The notes below the pieces were generated by a model that was given only the letters and a program-made list of their open reading frames with translations, was not told where the DNA came from and searched no databases. Of a stretch of DNA of 64,000 nucleotides, positions 42,890-53,548 are shown in pieces (position 1 is the stretch's first letter; every line of letters starts with the position of its first letter). This DNA comes from Azolla caroliniana (taxonomy: Eukaryota; Polypodiophyta): positions 2,790,001 through 2,854,000 of the forward strand of contig JBHGNT010000021.1 in assembly GCA_043228905.1 (NCBI GenBank), in the 5' to 3' direction. A program made the translations under genes and the position numbers.

Positions 42890-43511
42890 TGTTGGGATTA
42901 CGGTCCCTCCGGATGGGATGGTCGGATGTCCGGGAATCGGGAATGAAGACCCGGTTCCGGATCCGGATGATGAAGACCCGGTTCCGGATCCGGATGATGA
43001 AGACCCCGGCTACGGAGCCGGATGACGAATGTACCCGGAGAGAGATCCGGATGCGGGGACATATTTGTGAAGATGTTTGCCAAGGGCCCTTGAGGCTATA
43101 ATTGTAAATAGCCCGAAAGTCATATGTGTATAAATATGACTTAGGGCAAACAGTTTTAATGTTGTTGCTCATTTTTCTGTGTATTGCCACTCTTATGTGT
43201 GCAAGAGAGTGAAGAGAGTAGCCGAGAGAGAGAGAGAGAGAGAGAGACGAAGAGGTCGTTGCCTCTGTGTATTACCGCCGCCTGTGGCGAAGACAGTGAG
43301 CTCAAGGTTGTTGCCTTGTAGCTTCACCATTGTACATCTCTGATTATAGTGATAGTTGGAGTTTGAGGACTCTCGTGGTTTTTCCCATTTAGGGTTTTCC
43401 ACGTAAAACATCCTGTGCACTCTTCTCTCTATTGTCTTCGTGCATTTTGTATTTCCTGTTTTCTGTGAGTTGACCCTATTCCTCGGTTGTGGCCGAGCAC
43501 TGTGTTCAACA
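42890..43511 (+). repeat. 3' LTR of Copia C
   Basis: 622 bp. The 27-bp block with GGTTCCGGATCCGGATGAT is present twice (once in the 5' LTR). Only a few substitutions separate the copies. Confidence 0.93.
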
Positions 43512-44051
43512 GGACCTGGGGGGAATTTGAAGTGCAGCTCCTTGAAAGGTACGAGCTTGATGACACGCTTCGGTTATCGAAGCGAGACTTTATGGATTGG
43601 GTGGAGATCCCAGGAAAGGGGAGGAATGCGTCAGCACTCCTCCGGGAGTTTGAGGAACGCTTTGCACGCCTCTCAACACTGGACAGGACCATACTGGACA
43701 CGAGCCGTGTCCTTTTATTCGTCAAAGTTGTGGACGTGCGGGATCGGGAACAAGTGGGTCTCCTACTAGATACGGACGATGGGCTGACGGCTGATTGGGC
43801 CGTGGTAAAAGGGGTCTGCAGCCGTTTCGACAAACGGCGTGAGTCGGTCAACAAGGGCTCGTCGGGGGCAGGAGCGGTAGTGGCAAGAAATCTCGAGGGA
43901 CCCCCGCCGGCGCGCAAGGAGGAAACCCGGGATTGGCTTGAGACAGGCTCATCCGGGTGGTCAAGGGCCTGTCCGGAGGAGCGGCTCTGGAAGAACTGAC
44001 GCAAATGGTACGAGACCTCCAGATTGCACAAGCGAGGAGGGATGACGGCGT
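43512..44051 (+). pseudogene. Gypsy D gag, second part
   Basis: Continues the gag split by Copia C: TWGEFEVQLLERYELDDTLR, SKRDFMDWVEIPGKGRNAS, LLFVKVVDVRDREQVGLLL, TADWAVVKGVCSRFDKRRE. A frame change lies near 43,965, after which GGAALEELTQMVRDLQIAQA is read. It ends at the inverted LTR before the zinc knuckle. Confidence 0.85.
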
Positions 44052-44920
44052 TGTCGAGGAAATCCTCGCGGATGCGTAGAAGTTGGGCAGGACCACGTGG
44101 GTCTTGAACCAAGGAATCAAGAAGTGAGGAGGGAGAGTTTGTGGTTTACGTGAGCCCCGAGACCGCGGTTTAAACAAAAAGACTAGCGAAACGAGAGAGA
44201 TAGTGTAAGAGGATCGTGCGTAGACACAGGCGTAGACAGATATGCTAAGAATAACTTGCGTTAGGTGGATAAGCTTCTATTAATCAAAATATGCGCATCG
44301 CGCTGTGGGTGATTACAACCGGATCAGTGCCGATGTTCGGGCATAGGCTCTACAGTAGTCAGATACGAAGTTGAGTGGGCACACAGAAGGTCGATCCCCT
44401 GGTCGGGAGCACTCGGGCGTCTGACGCTGTCGTGAAGATTTTCGGCAATAGTGTGAAAATCCTATAAAACATACAAAATCGAGTATGAATCACGTAGTAC
44501 AATAATTGTGAAGATAACATTTTAAATAGATTTAATATCTAAGTACAAAATGATGGAGGTTTCGAATGCACTTTATTACACGAGAAACGGACAACTAAAT
44601 GTCAAGATATGAGGGTATAAAGTTTGTAAAAGGAAAGGAAAAAATTGTGAGATATCCCACATAGGCACGACAAATACAGCTCTCATCATATATAAGGTGG
44701 AGCAAAAGATATTATCTTTGTGTCTATGTGTGGAGCATAGAGAGTTCAAGGTAACTTGAACTAAGAGTGGAGGTGGGCTAGCTACTCGTAAAGGGTTTTG
44801 GCCAACCAAAACCGGACCGGCGATGGAGCCGGTGATCCGGCGGCGGCGATCCGACGGCATCCGGCGGTGGCACCGGTAATCGACGGCATCCGGCGACGCA
44901 CCAGTAACCGACGGCATCTG

Positions 44921-45132
44921 GCGACGGCAACGGTAACCAACGGCATCCGACGACGGTATCCGGCGAACCGGCGACTAGATAAATAAATATATAAATATAT
45001 ATACATATTTACATATACAAGGAAGGGCGACGGCAACGGTAACCAACGGCATCCGGCGACGGTATCCGGCGAACCGGCGACTAGATAAATAAATATATAA
45101 ATATATATACATATTTACATATACAAGGAAGG
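44921..45132. repeat. Tandem duplication, 106-bp unit
   Basis: Two nearly perfect copies of a unit running from GCGACGGCAACGG to the AT-rich ACATATACAAGGAAGG. The region before (44,815-44,920) has shorter CGGCATCCGGCG repeats. Confidence 0.85.
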
Positions 45133-45137
45133 CAAGT

Positions 45138-45200
45138 AAGGATTTGAACCTTGCACCTCCAAGTTAGGAGTCAATTGGCTTACCATTAAGCCATGCTATT
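45138..45200 (-). repeat. tRNA-like module in the solo LTR
   Basis: Minus strand: A-box-like TAGCATGGCTTAATGG (45183-45198) and B-box GGTTCAAATCC (45140-45150). Like modules 2 and 3 of Gypsy E it is antisense to its LTR and upstream of the LTR TATA box. Confidence 0.55.
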
Positions 45201-45981
45201 TAGTTGAAATTATATTTCTATCATTGTACTTTTACATGTAAATTCTCATACATGAGAGCTAAAATGAGTGACATGGTTATCATGCACCACATGTAATACT
45301 TAAGCGCCAAATGGCAAACATGCAATTTATGCATGTCTTGTACCCTCACATGCATCATATGCATGAGAGCATCTATAAAAGAGGGAAGGGGGAGGAGAAA
45401 AAACACGGTTTTTTTTTATGAAAATTAAGAGGAAGAAATTCGTTATCAAATTGATCGTGTAATCTCAACTTCTCTCTTTCCCAATCTATCTTAAGTACTT
45501 TCTCGCCAAAGCTTGTATCGACTCTAAATCCTTCTGGTCCAGAACCCCGACGGTTCCGCCTCACGATCCGCGCGTAGTGACGGATCTTCACGACAACGCG
45601 AGCAGGGGAAGCGCCTTCTGTTGATACGTTGTAGGACTCCTGGTCTTCCTTGGTCTCTGTTTTCTTTCTCCTCTCTCGATGGGTCCCTAAAACAGTTGAG
45701 GGTCGCCCCTTTTATAGCACAAGGAGCGACCGTTACAAAGCATTCATGGCCTTGTCGCTTTAACTTCCTAGATTCTCCCCCCCCTTGATTCGCTCTCCTC
45801 GTAACTCTCCCTACTTACGCGATGTCTGAATCCCTATTAATGCTTCAGCTACCTAGTACACCTCCTTCTACCTATGCCTAGTACTTACACTATCTAATTC
45901 GCTAGGGGTGTGCACTCGTGCACACTAGTATTCCCGCGCGTTTCACATTGTTTCCACCTATGGCCCAGAATCTTCACTACA

Positions 45982-47581
45982 ACGTGCCATGGAGTCTCAA
46001 ACCAATTCAAGTACTGAGAGCTCACATGCCAATGTTGATGGAACTTCTCAAGCAGAAGGTGGAGCTGGGCATCCTCGAACCATCGAGTGCCCCTTACTCT
46101 AACCGGTGGTTTACAGTACCGAAGAAGAACGATACGTTGCGCTTCATCCAGGACTTACAACCGGTCAACAAGGTGACCATCCGCAATACGGGAGTGGGAC
46201 CATCGATCGATGAGTTCGCAGAAGCCTTCGCCGGAAGGCCCATATACTCGGTCGGAAACCTTTACTCGGGGTACGACCAATTCTAGTTGTCCATGGAAAG
46301 CAGGGACATCACGACAATCCGAACCCCTCTCGGCCTAGTTCGAATGTGTACCCTACCGTAGGGGGGGACCAACTCGGTGGCACACATGGTGAATGTAATG
46401 AACAGAGTTCTGCAGGACTGCATTCCGAACATCACCATGCCTTTCTTGGACGACATCCCCATCAAGAGGTGTCCGGAGGACGCCAAGGATGAGTCGATCG
46501 GCGCGGACGGGTGTCGAAGGTTTGTCGTCGACCATATCTCCAACTGCGAGAAGATACTATAGAGGCTTGAAGGCGCATGACTTACCTTCTCGGGAGAAAA
46601 GTCGGCCGTTGGATAGCCAAAGATCTTAGTGGTGCACCATCTATGTGGGTCGTATGGACAGAAGCCATCGCCGACCAAGGTACAGGCCATCTCGGCAATG
46701 AAGGAGGAGTTTGGATCCATCATAGAGGTCTGACGATTCTTAGGAGCATGCGCCTTCTACCACATATGGATCCCTCATTACGCACACATCACCGAATCGC
46801 TCTACGGCTTGCTGAAGAAGAGCAGGAAATTCGAATGGACAAAGCAACATACCGAGGCGGTCCAAAGGTTAAAATGAACGCTCACCGCGGCACCAGCTTT
46901 ACACAAAGCAGAATACGCACCAGGAACTCCGGTCTACATCACGGTGGACACCAGCCCGACTGGGATCGAATGGGTCGTAAATCAAGAGGACGAAGACGAC
47001 ACATGTTTCCCTATCCGGTTCGGTGCGAAGGTATTGAGCGAGTGACAATGAGGATACACCCAAGTCAAGCGCGAGCTATGGGGTATCGTTTCGGCGATTA
47101 AGGTCGACAAAGACTATCTAATTGGGGCAGAAGTGATCATAGAAACGGACTGCTTGCCGATTCTTGGTATGCTCTCCAGATGCGCAACTCCCGACCTGGC
47201 CATGCTCAGGTGGATTGCGTACATCAAGTCCCTGAACCCAGAGATACGACACATCTCGGGTAAAGACAACGCCATGGCCAATATGCTTTCCAGAGCAAGG
47301 TTCGATGACGAGGACAACGTGGTGTCAGAGAACAAAGAAGTCGACGCGGACTTCTTCGAATCAACAAGGATGAGGATAAAAAGGCGAAGTGCTTCGCCTC
47401 TAAACGAATTCGCCGAAGACGACTACGATGGGGAGTGGCTTCTAATTGGAAGATTTCTAAAAACAATGACGGCGGACACCTCGATGACTAGGGACGAAGC
47501 GGGACAACTCCGAAAAAGGGCATACCGATACTTCCTACGGAATGGGAAAATTTGGAGAGTCCCAAAAAGGCGAAACGACGT
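45982..47581 (+). pseudogene. Gypsy D/G pol: RT and RNase H, many stops
   Basis: Plus-strand coding sense starts VPWSLKPIQ and runs through YSNRWFTVPKKN, YSGYDQF, LVRMCTLP, the active site MPFLDDIPIKRC (46,440), VDTSPTGIEWVVNQ and EIRHISGKDNAMANMLSRAR. At least seven in-frame stops (for example 46,285, 46,361, 46,561, 46,616, 47,044) and small frame changes. It ends in the spacer after RNase H, where the G' LTR is inserted after ACGT. Confidence 0.88.
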
Positions 47582-48073
47582 TGTCGTGAAGATTTTCGTC
47601 CAATAGGCGGAAACCGGGGCGGGAAGGGCAAGTCGGTGGTGTGCTACATGTGCACATGTAAACTAGGATATGGTGTATAGAAAGAGAGGCGGAAATTTTA
47701 TCCCACATTGTAAGGTCCCTCCCTCCTTGGGCTATAAAAGGAAGGGAGGGGTCACTTATGAAGGGTTGCCTATTTTGAGGGAGAGAGGCATACCACTTAG
47801 GTCGAGGGTTTCCTATTCGGTTTTAGGGTTTCGGTTAGGGTTTTCTTCTTGGGGTTTCCTTTAGGGTTTTCTTATAGTCGTTTGGTGCGGCCATGGCGGC
47901 CACCATTGTTGTAATCATTCGCTTGTTATTAATATAGCTTGTTGTGGATCTTGCTTCCATCTATTTTGGTCTACGCTTATGTGCTACTCTTCACCTTCTC
48001 ATCCGGTGTTAAGCTTCTCCTCTACTCCCTAGTCCGAGACCCGGGTGGTCCTGCCCCTTCTACACACACGCGC

Positions 48074-48862
48074 TGTCGTGAAGAATTTCGGCCAGAGGCG
48101 GAAATCGGGAAACATTGGCTACATCGGCGGGGTGCATCATGTGTACGCACCCATGTACATTTAATGTGAATAACGAGGGCGCCTTTATGGCGCCGAAGAG
48201 TAGTCGAGTCGGGACAGACGGTCCCATGTAAGTCGGGATTTATACCACATTGTAACGCATCCCTGTCCTTGTTCTATAAAAGGAAGGGAATGCCCTTTGT
48301 GAAGGGGTTGCCCATTTTTGCATTAGAGGGTATACCGTTAGGTTTAGATTTAGGGCTTCTTCTTCTTCTTTTTCTTCTTCTTCTTCCCCTTCGTGTTCGC
48401 TTAGGGTTTGCTTCAGCTCATCTCCTGCGCAAGACCCCGCTCGGCGCGACGAGCCCGTGAGCTCCCCGACGGCGGCTTGGCAGCTGACGACTATTGTAAC
48501 CTACCTTGGAACGGCTCGAAGCCGGGAATGTATTCTTCTGTTTATATATATACATTTGCGTCTGTCTGTGTATATTCGCGTCTCTGTTGGTGTCGGGTGC
48601 TTCCCCTTTTTTGCGTTTCCTGTAAGTAAGGGCATGAGTCGGGTCGGCATGTGTGTGTGTGTGTGCGTGTGTGTGCGTGTGTGTGCGTGAGTCGGTGTTA
48701 AGCGCGCGCTCCCTCTCTTTCTCTCTCTCCCTTCGGTCGCTTCCGGTGTTCTTCTGGGATCTCCCGGAAATGGTGAAGCACGACTTCTTACGCTCCGTCA
48801 CTCCCTGGTCCAAGACCCCCGTGGTCCCGCCTTTCTCCACGCACGCGCGTAACAACGCGACA
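48074..48862 (+). repeat. 5' LTR of Gypsy H
   Basis: TGTCGTGAAGAATTTCGGCC...CGTAACAACGCGACA, TATA TTCTATAAAAGG (about 48,272), (CTT)n near 48,360, (GT)n near 48,650. Confidence 0.92.
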
Positions 48863-48866
48863 TATT

Positions 48867-48884
48867 TGGTGAACCCGACGTGAA
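48867..48884 (+). promoter_or_regulatory. Primer binding site of Gypsy H, tRNA-Trp
   Basis: TGGTGAACCCGACGTGAA, exact family form, 4 nt after the LTR; gag ATG follows 15 nt later. Confidence 0.8.
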
Positions 48885-48899
48885 AGGCGGCAAGGGAGG

Positions 48900-49511
48900 A
48901 TGGAGTCGGAAGACGACGACCTTGCGGAGATGGTGGCCGAAGTGGTGTTGGAGTCGGCACGAGTGGTGATGAGGCGAGAAGCAGCGCAACAAGCGGTTGA
49001 GCGAGTGGTCGAAAGAGTCGGCCGTTTCAACGGGGACAAAGTCCCATCTTACTTGGAAGCCTACAACGCGGAAATGGAGGAGCGTGGCGTAGACGAGGCA
49101 TTGAGGCTAGAGTTCTTCTGTCGGGTCGTAGTTGTCCGGATGCATGCTGAAGTAAAGGAGCTCCGTGAGGCTCATAGTTCGTGGGAGGCCTTCAAAGAGG
49201 CGCTCCTGAAGGCATATGGAGGACCGTGGAAGAGCCGGGGACGACACGACTTCGACCAGTGGGTAGCATCGGCAAAGACCCACCGGGGCGCGACGAAGGC
49301 GTTCCGAGAGTTCGAGCGACGGCTGGCTCGACTCCCGGAGCGGGAACAAGGTTTGGTGGGGGAGGACAAGGTCCTATTGTTCGTCAGGTCGATCGGCCGA
49401 GCGGAACGGGAGGCCATCGGGATTGAGCTCGAAGACGATGATGGAGCGAATGGGCTTACGGAGGACTGGTCGAAGGTTGGAAGGGTGTGCCAACGGCTAG
49501 AATATGAGTGA
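48900..49511 (+). CDS. Gypsy H short Gag
   Basis: 203 residues from ATG 48900. The helical capsid-like part resembles E, D and K gag: VVERVGRFNGDKVPSYLEAY, ERGVDEALRLEFFCRV, SSWEAFKEALLKAYGG, FREFERRLARLPEREQG, ADK-like GEDKVLLFVRSIG and GLTEDWSKVGRVCQRLE. It stops before the zinc-knuckle region; after the TGA the same frame stays open for about 50 codons (KAKRKGRDDVPSQREEAERQ) before another stop. It may be a real short capsid protein of a Gag-only element, or a truncated gag. Confidence 0.65.
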   Translation: MESEDDDLAEMVAEVVLESARVVMRREAAQQAVERVVERVGRFNGDKVPSYLEAYNAEMEERGVDEALRLEFFCRVVVVRMHAEVKELREAHSSWEAFKEALLKAYGGPWKSRGRHDFDQWVASAKTHRGATKAFREFERRLARLPEREQGLVGEDKVLLFVRSIGRAEREAIGIELEDDDGANGLTEDWSKVGRVCQRLEYE

Positions 49512-49659
49512 GCCGAGAAGGCTAAGAGGAAGGGACGCGACGACGTGCCATCACAACGGGAAGAGGCTGAACGGCAAAGAGAGTCGGCAAGGGTCGGCGT
49601 TGGGACCATGATTGCAGAGGCGTACGCAGCTCTCGAGGCGATGCTCGAGGAAGAGGAAT

Positions 49660-50740
49660 GACGGAGGCCGCAAGCCGAGGCTGAGGAGACGGACTTGCCC
49701 CACGCGACGGCGGAAGATCGGTACCACGGTACCACGGGAGAGGGTGCGGAACGAAACGCCCTCTCGACTTGCAGAGATAGAACGGCCAAGGACGAGGCCG
49801 AGATACAGATCGCGGAACCGGAACGTTGGGACCAGCGGTTTCGGGTGTGTCAACCCGAGGTCCCGGTCATTGGAGAAGCAAGCCCAGACGGGGCTTGCGC
49901 GATCGGTAAGAAGAAGACCGCCGACCACGAAGAGTCGGTGGCTACGGACAAGGGCGTAAAACGGACGGGCGATTCTTTGTGTCTTCCCACACTTGCTCCC
50001 GAGACGATGGTAGTCGGGCCTGAGTGCCCACGTGAGTCCCAAGCGGAGGAAGGCGGCGGCGAAAGGCCAAGAATCACCGGCGAGACGATACGGGGAAGGA
50101 GCGGACGAAAGCCCACGGACCCGATTCCGGAGAACTCGGCATTCGGGCCCGTATGCCCATGTAAGACCGAGGAGATGGATGACGGTACCGAGGAGTCCTG
50201 GCATGATGCCAGCGAAGTCGGATGGGAAACAGCCTGCGAGGAGGCCGAGGACGAACGTGGCATGAGGAGATCGGCATTCCGATACGGGTGGAGCGTGATC
50301 CGATCGTGGATCGTTCGATCGGGGCCGGGTTCGGTATGAAGGTGCCGATACGGGAGAGGGTGCGGGACGAGCCGCCCTCTTTTACATGGGCAGAAAGACC
50401 GACCGGGCGAAGGTCGAGGGTTGGAAGGAGAATGAAAGCCGGTTCTACGGGATTCCTTACACCGAACCGGCGGTCGGCCCGAGTGCCGGCGTAAGTCCTA
50501 TAGGAGAGATCGGTGGCGATAGGAGAACGGGACTCGGCAATCCGGAGAAGGACGAACGGACCCGGACGAGAACCGGGCGGAGCAGACTCCCGGACGACCA
50601 TTCCGGGAGGGAGGAAGAGAGCGGGCCTACGAAGAGGCCGAGGACACGGTACGTCGGTACCAAGGGAGAGGGTGCGGAGTAAACCGCCCTCTCGGCATGC
50701 GGAAAAGGACGACCCGGGACAAGGTCGGGAAGACAAATGG
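49660..50740. repeat. Degenerate GC-rich repeats in Gypsy H
   Basis: GAGAGGGTGCGG(A/G) with GCCCTCT recurs near 49,740, 50,355 and 50,667, and CGAGTGCC...GTAAGTCC-like phrases near 50,020, 50,470 and 51,376. The long frames on both strands here are by-products of the stop-poor composition. Confidence 0.55.
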
Positions 50741-51349
50741 GCGGTCTACGGAGGATCCTTCACACCGGTTCTAGAGACTTCGGCAGTCGGCAACGCGGTC
50801 GACGTAAGACCAAGATACTGACGGTGGCGGCGAGGTGACGAAGGCAAGGGCTACGGATGGGCGGTCTACGGAGGATCCTTCACACCGGTTCTAGAGACTT
50901 CGGCAGTCAGCAACACGTTCGACGTAAGACCAAGATACTGACGGTGGCGGCGAGGTGACGAAGGCAAGGGCTACGGATGGGCGGTCTACGGAGGATCCTT
51001 CACACCGGTTCTAGAGACTTCGGCAGTCGGCAACGCGGTCGACGTAAGACCAAGATACTGACGGTGGCGGCGAGGTGACGAAGGCAAGGGCTATGGATGG
51101 GCGGTCTACGGAGGATCCTTCACACCGGTTCTAGAGACTTCGGCAGTCGGCAACGCGGTCGACGTAAGACCAAGATACTGACGGTGGCGGCGAGGTGACG
51201 AAGGCAAGGGCTACGGATGGGCGGTCTACAGAGGATCCTTCACACCGGTTCTAGAGACTTCGGCAGTCGGCAACGCGGTCGACGTAAGACCAAGATACTG
51301 ACGGTGGCGGCGAGGTGACGAAGGCAAGGGCTACGGATGGGCGGTCTAC
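50741..51349. repeat. Tandem array, five 120-bp units
   Basis: The unit, from GCGGTCTACGGAGGATCC to GGCTACGGATGG, repeats exactly every 120 bp at 50741, 50861, 50981, 51101 and 51221, with a partial sixth at 51341. Copies differ by only a few bases. Confidence 0.95.
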
Positions 51350-51544
51350 GCAGATCCTCACACCGATCCGGCGGACGGCCCGAGTGCCGGTGTAAGTCCT
51401 ACAGGAAAGGTCGGTGGCGGCAGGAGAACGTGATCAGACGACAGGAAGCGACGAACGGCAAGGAGGTATCAGGCTAGCGAGGCGGCCACGAACCAAATCG
51501 GACCTTCCGGCAAGGTCAGTGGGCATAAGGAAGTCCGGTCCTAT

Positions 51545-52260
51545 GGGATCCCCACACCGAATCGGAGACCCCGACTGTTCGGCCAACGTGGCAACGTAAG
51601 ACCGAGGGAGAAGGAAGGTGGCGGCGGGAAACGGGACCCGGCTACGCGGAAGACACGAGGAGAGTCCGGGAGGGACTCAAACAAAAGGCACCCGAATTTC
51701 GGCCAGCATAGAAACGGAGTCCGGTCCTATGGGACCCTCACACCGATCTGGAGACCCCGGCAGTTCGGCCAACGTGGCAACGTAAGACTGAGGGAGAAGG
51801 AAGGTGGCGGCAGGGAACGGGACCCGACGACACGAGGTTTCGGAAGGACACAGGCAATGCCAAACAACGGACGAGGGTATGTGTCACACAGAGGTGCCGG
51901 AGAGGAAAGGCGAGCGCGGAGATAGGTTGCGCGGTTCGGAGGTATCGCGGAGAAGACCGGAAAGGGATCCTCACACCGATCCGGAGACCCGGCAATTCGG
52001 CCAACGTGGCAACGTAAGACCGAGGGAGAAGGAAGGTGGCAGCAGGGAACGGGACCCGACGACACGAGGATTCGGAAGGACACAGGCAGTGCCAAACAAC
52101 GGACGAGGGTATGTGGCACACGGAGGTGCCGGAGAGGAAAGGCGAGCGCGGAGATAGGTTGCGCGGTTCGGAGGTATCGCGAAGAAGACCGGAAAGGGAT
52201 CCTCCACACCGTTCTGGAGACCATGGCGGTTCGAGCCGACGTGGCGATATAAGACCATGG
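51545..52260. repeat. Tandem array, about 233-bp unit
   Basis: CCTCACACCGAT and the following AGACC...TTCGGCCAACGTGGCAACG recur at about 51,736 and 51,969, with diverged copies near 51,550 and 52,201. Confidence 0.85.
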
Positions 52261-52653
52261 AGAAGGAAGGTGGCGGCGAGAGGGCGATGGCAACGCGAAA
52301 CAACATGGGACGACAATCAGGACATCACGAATGGTCAACGGAGGCCAAGCGGGCCACTACGGGCATGCCTCAATCGGAGGACATCAGGCATACGGCGGGA
52401 AGCGGGGCGTTCATACGGCCGAAGAAGGGCCAACGGAAGTACGCGTACTACGGAGATCGCGGCAGAGGACCCATCGACGGGTCGAACGAGCCTACGGGGA
52501 GGTAAGCGCGAAGGAAGAATCGATGCTGACGGATCAAACCGGCAACGAGCCGGGATGCGGATCACAGAAGACCGGTTTCTCACCGGCCGAAATCTCTCAC
52601 CTCTCAACCGGACTTGGCACATACCGGTGGATGTGCGGTTAGGTGGGGGCGGA

Positions 52654-53431
52654 TGTCGGGAAGAATTTCGGCCAGAGGCGGAAACCGGGAAACATTGGCT
52701 ACATCGGCGGGGTGCAGCGTCTATACGCACCCATGTACATTTAATGTGAATAACAAGGGCGCCTTTATGGCGCCGAAGAGTAGTCGAGTCGGGACAGACG
52801 GTCCCATGTAAGTCGGGGTTTATCCCACATTGTAACGCATCCCTGTCCTTGTTCTATAAAAGGAAGGGAATGCCCTTTGTGAAGGGGTTGCCCATTTTTG
52901 CATTAGAGGGTATACCGTTAGGTTTAGATTTAGGGCTTCTTCTTCTTCTTTTTCTTCTTCTTCTTCCCCTTCGTGTTCGCTTAGGGTTTGCTTCAGCTCA
53001 TCTCCTGCGCAAGACCCCACTCGGCGCGACGAGCCCGTGAGCTCCCCCACGGCGTCTTGGCAGCTGACGACTATTGTAACCTACCTTGGAACAGCTCGAA
53101 GCCGGGAATGTATTCTTCTGTTTATATATATACATTTGCGTCTGTCTGTGTATATTCGCGTCTCTGTTGGTGTCGGGTGCTTCCCCTTTTTTGCGTTTCC
53201 TGTAAGTAAGGGCGTGAGTCGGGTCGGCATGTGTGTGTGTGTGTGCGTGTGTGTGCGTGAGTCGGTGTTAAGCCGCGCTCCCTCTCTTTCTCTCTCTCCC
53301 TTCGGTCGCTTCCGGTGTTCTTCTGGGATTTCCCGAAAACGGTGAAGCACGACTTCCTACGCTCCGTCACTCCCTGGTCCAAGACCCCCGTGGTCACGCC
53401 TTTCTCCACGCACGCACGTAACAACGCGACA
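52654..53431 (+). repeat. 3' LTR of Gypsy H
   Basis: 778 bp; starts TGTCGGGAAG where the 5' copy has TGTCGTGAAG. It is preceded by the polypurine tract. The remaining end of the interrupted G' LTR follows directly. Confidence 0.92.
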
Positions 53432-53548
53432 GCGCGTAACAACGCGACATCTTTGGTGAATCCGACGTGAAGGGCGGCAAGGGAGCATGGAGATGGAAGA
53501 AGACTTCGACTTCGAGGAGATGATGGCAAAGATCGTGATGGAAGCCGG

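Larger units (their letters stand above)
25437..43511 (+). mobile_element. Copia element C, host of Copia D' and Gypsy E
   Basis: 18,075 bp including inserts. Target duplication GGACC (25432-25436 and 43512-43516). 5' LTR 25437-26027 (591 bp) and 3' LTR 42890-43511 (622 bp); the length difference is a 27-bp duplication (unit around GAAGACCCGGTTCCGGAT) plus 4 bp of (GA)n in the 3' copy. Primer site TGGTATCAGAGCG at 26031. Pol is interrupted at 29481 by Copia D' and at 35091 by Gypsy E. Confidence 0.93.
44428..45595 (+). mobile_element. Solo LTR related to the Gypsy E LTR
   Basis: 1168 bp flanked by ACGC on both sides (44424-44427 and 45596-45599). Its ends are perfect 12-bp inverted repeats, TGTCGTGAAGAT and ATCTTCACGACA. 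It has a TATA box CTATAAAAGAGGG (about 45374, plus). The upstream part, with CATGCA-rich sequence around GCGCCAAATGGC, matches the Gypsy E LTR in reverse, so it is a plus-strand relative. Confidence 0.75.
44052..45981 (-). mobile_element. Minus-oriented Gypsy LTR interrupted by a solo LTR
   Basis: Left end TGTCGAGGAAATCC is the reverse of an LTR end like that of K (CGCATCCGCGAGGA...GACA). Right end CTTCACTACA is the reverse of TGTCGTGAAG with one change. TATA GTGCTATAAAAGG (minus) near 45,715. The flanks differ: GCGT with gag on the left, ACGT with RT on the right. Confidence 0.65.
19141..47581 (+). mobile_element. Old Gypsy D/G host element, split by nested insertions
   Basis: Plus-strand parts in order: 5' LTR (19141-19697 and 25058-25113), PBS (25120), gag (25161-25436 and 43512-44051), RT and RNase H (45982-47581). 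Between them lie Copia B, Copia C and a minus-oriented LTR (44052-45981). Gag and pol parts are of the same family and orientation but the protease region between them is missing, so treating D and G as one element is an inference. It is cut off on the right by the LTR of G'. Confidence 0.6.
48074..53431 (+). mobile_element. Gypsy element H, non-autonomous (LTR, gag fragment, repeats, no pol)
   Basis: 5358 bp. LTRs 48074-48862 (789 bp) and 52654-53431 (778 bp), closely similar; duplication GCGC (48070-48073 and 53432-53435). It has an exact primer site and a polypurine tract TTAGGTGGGGGCGGA like that of Gypsy A. Between gag and the polypurine tract lie about 3 kb of GC-rich tandem repeats with no RT, RNase H or integrase. 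It must depend on pol from a relative such as E. Confidence 0.88.
47582..53548 (+). mobile_element. Gypsy G': LTR, PBS and gag start, split by Gypsy H
   Basis: LTR part 1 (47582-48073) starts TGTCGTGAAGATTTTCG with TATA GCTATAAAAGG (about 47,732). Gypsy H is inserted in its last bases. The remaining end CGTAACAACGCGACA lies at 53435-53449, then primer site TGGTGAATCCGACGTGAA (53454-53471, one CpG lost) and gag ATG 53487 (MEMEEDFDFEEMMAKIVMEA). Cut by the LTR of Gypsy I at 53549. Confidence 0.8.

Noticed and set aside
44428-45595. DNA transposon or MITE because of 12-bp inverted ends
   Set aside because: It has an LTR-type TATA box, the family LTR start, the family 4-bp CG target and sequence shared with the Gypsy E LTR, so a solo LTR fits better.
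50741-51349. CRISPR-like array
   Set aside because: The whole 120-bp unit repeats with no unique spacers; it is a simple tandem array in a plant retrotransposon.
49551-52730. Long frames on both strands through the Gypsy H interior
   Set aside because: They exist in many frames at once in GC-rich tandem repeats and match no domain; they are shadows of composition.
52654-53548. Tandem LTR-internal-LTR-internal element from unequal recombination at Gypsy H
   Set aside because: The second primer site and gag start belong to the older G' LTR into whose end H inserted; GCGC duplications on both sides of H show this.
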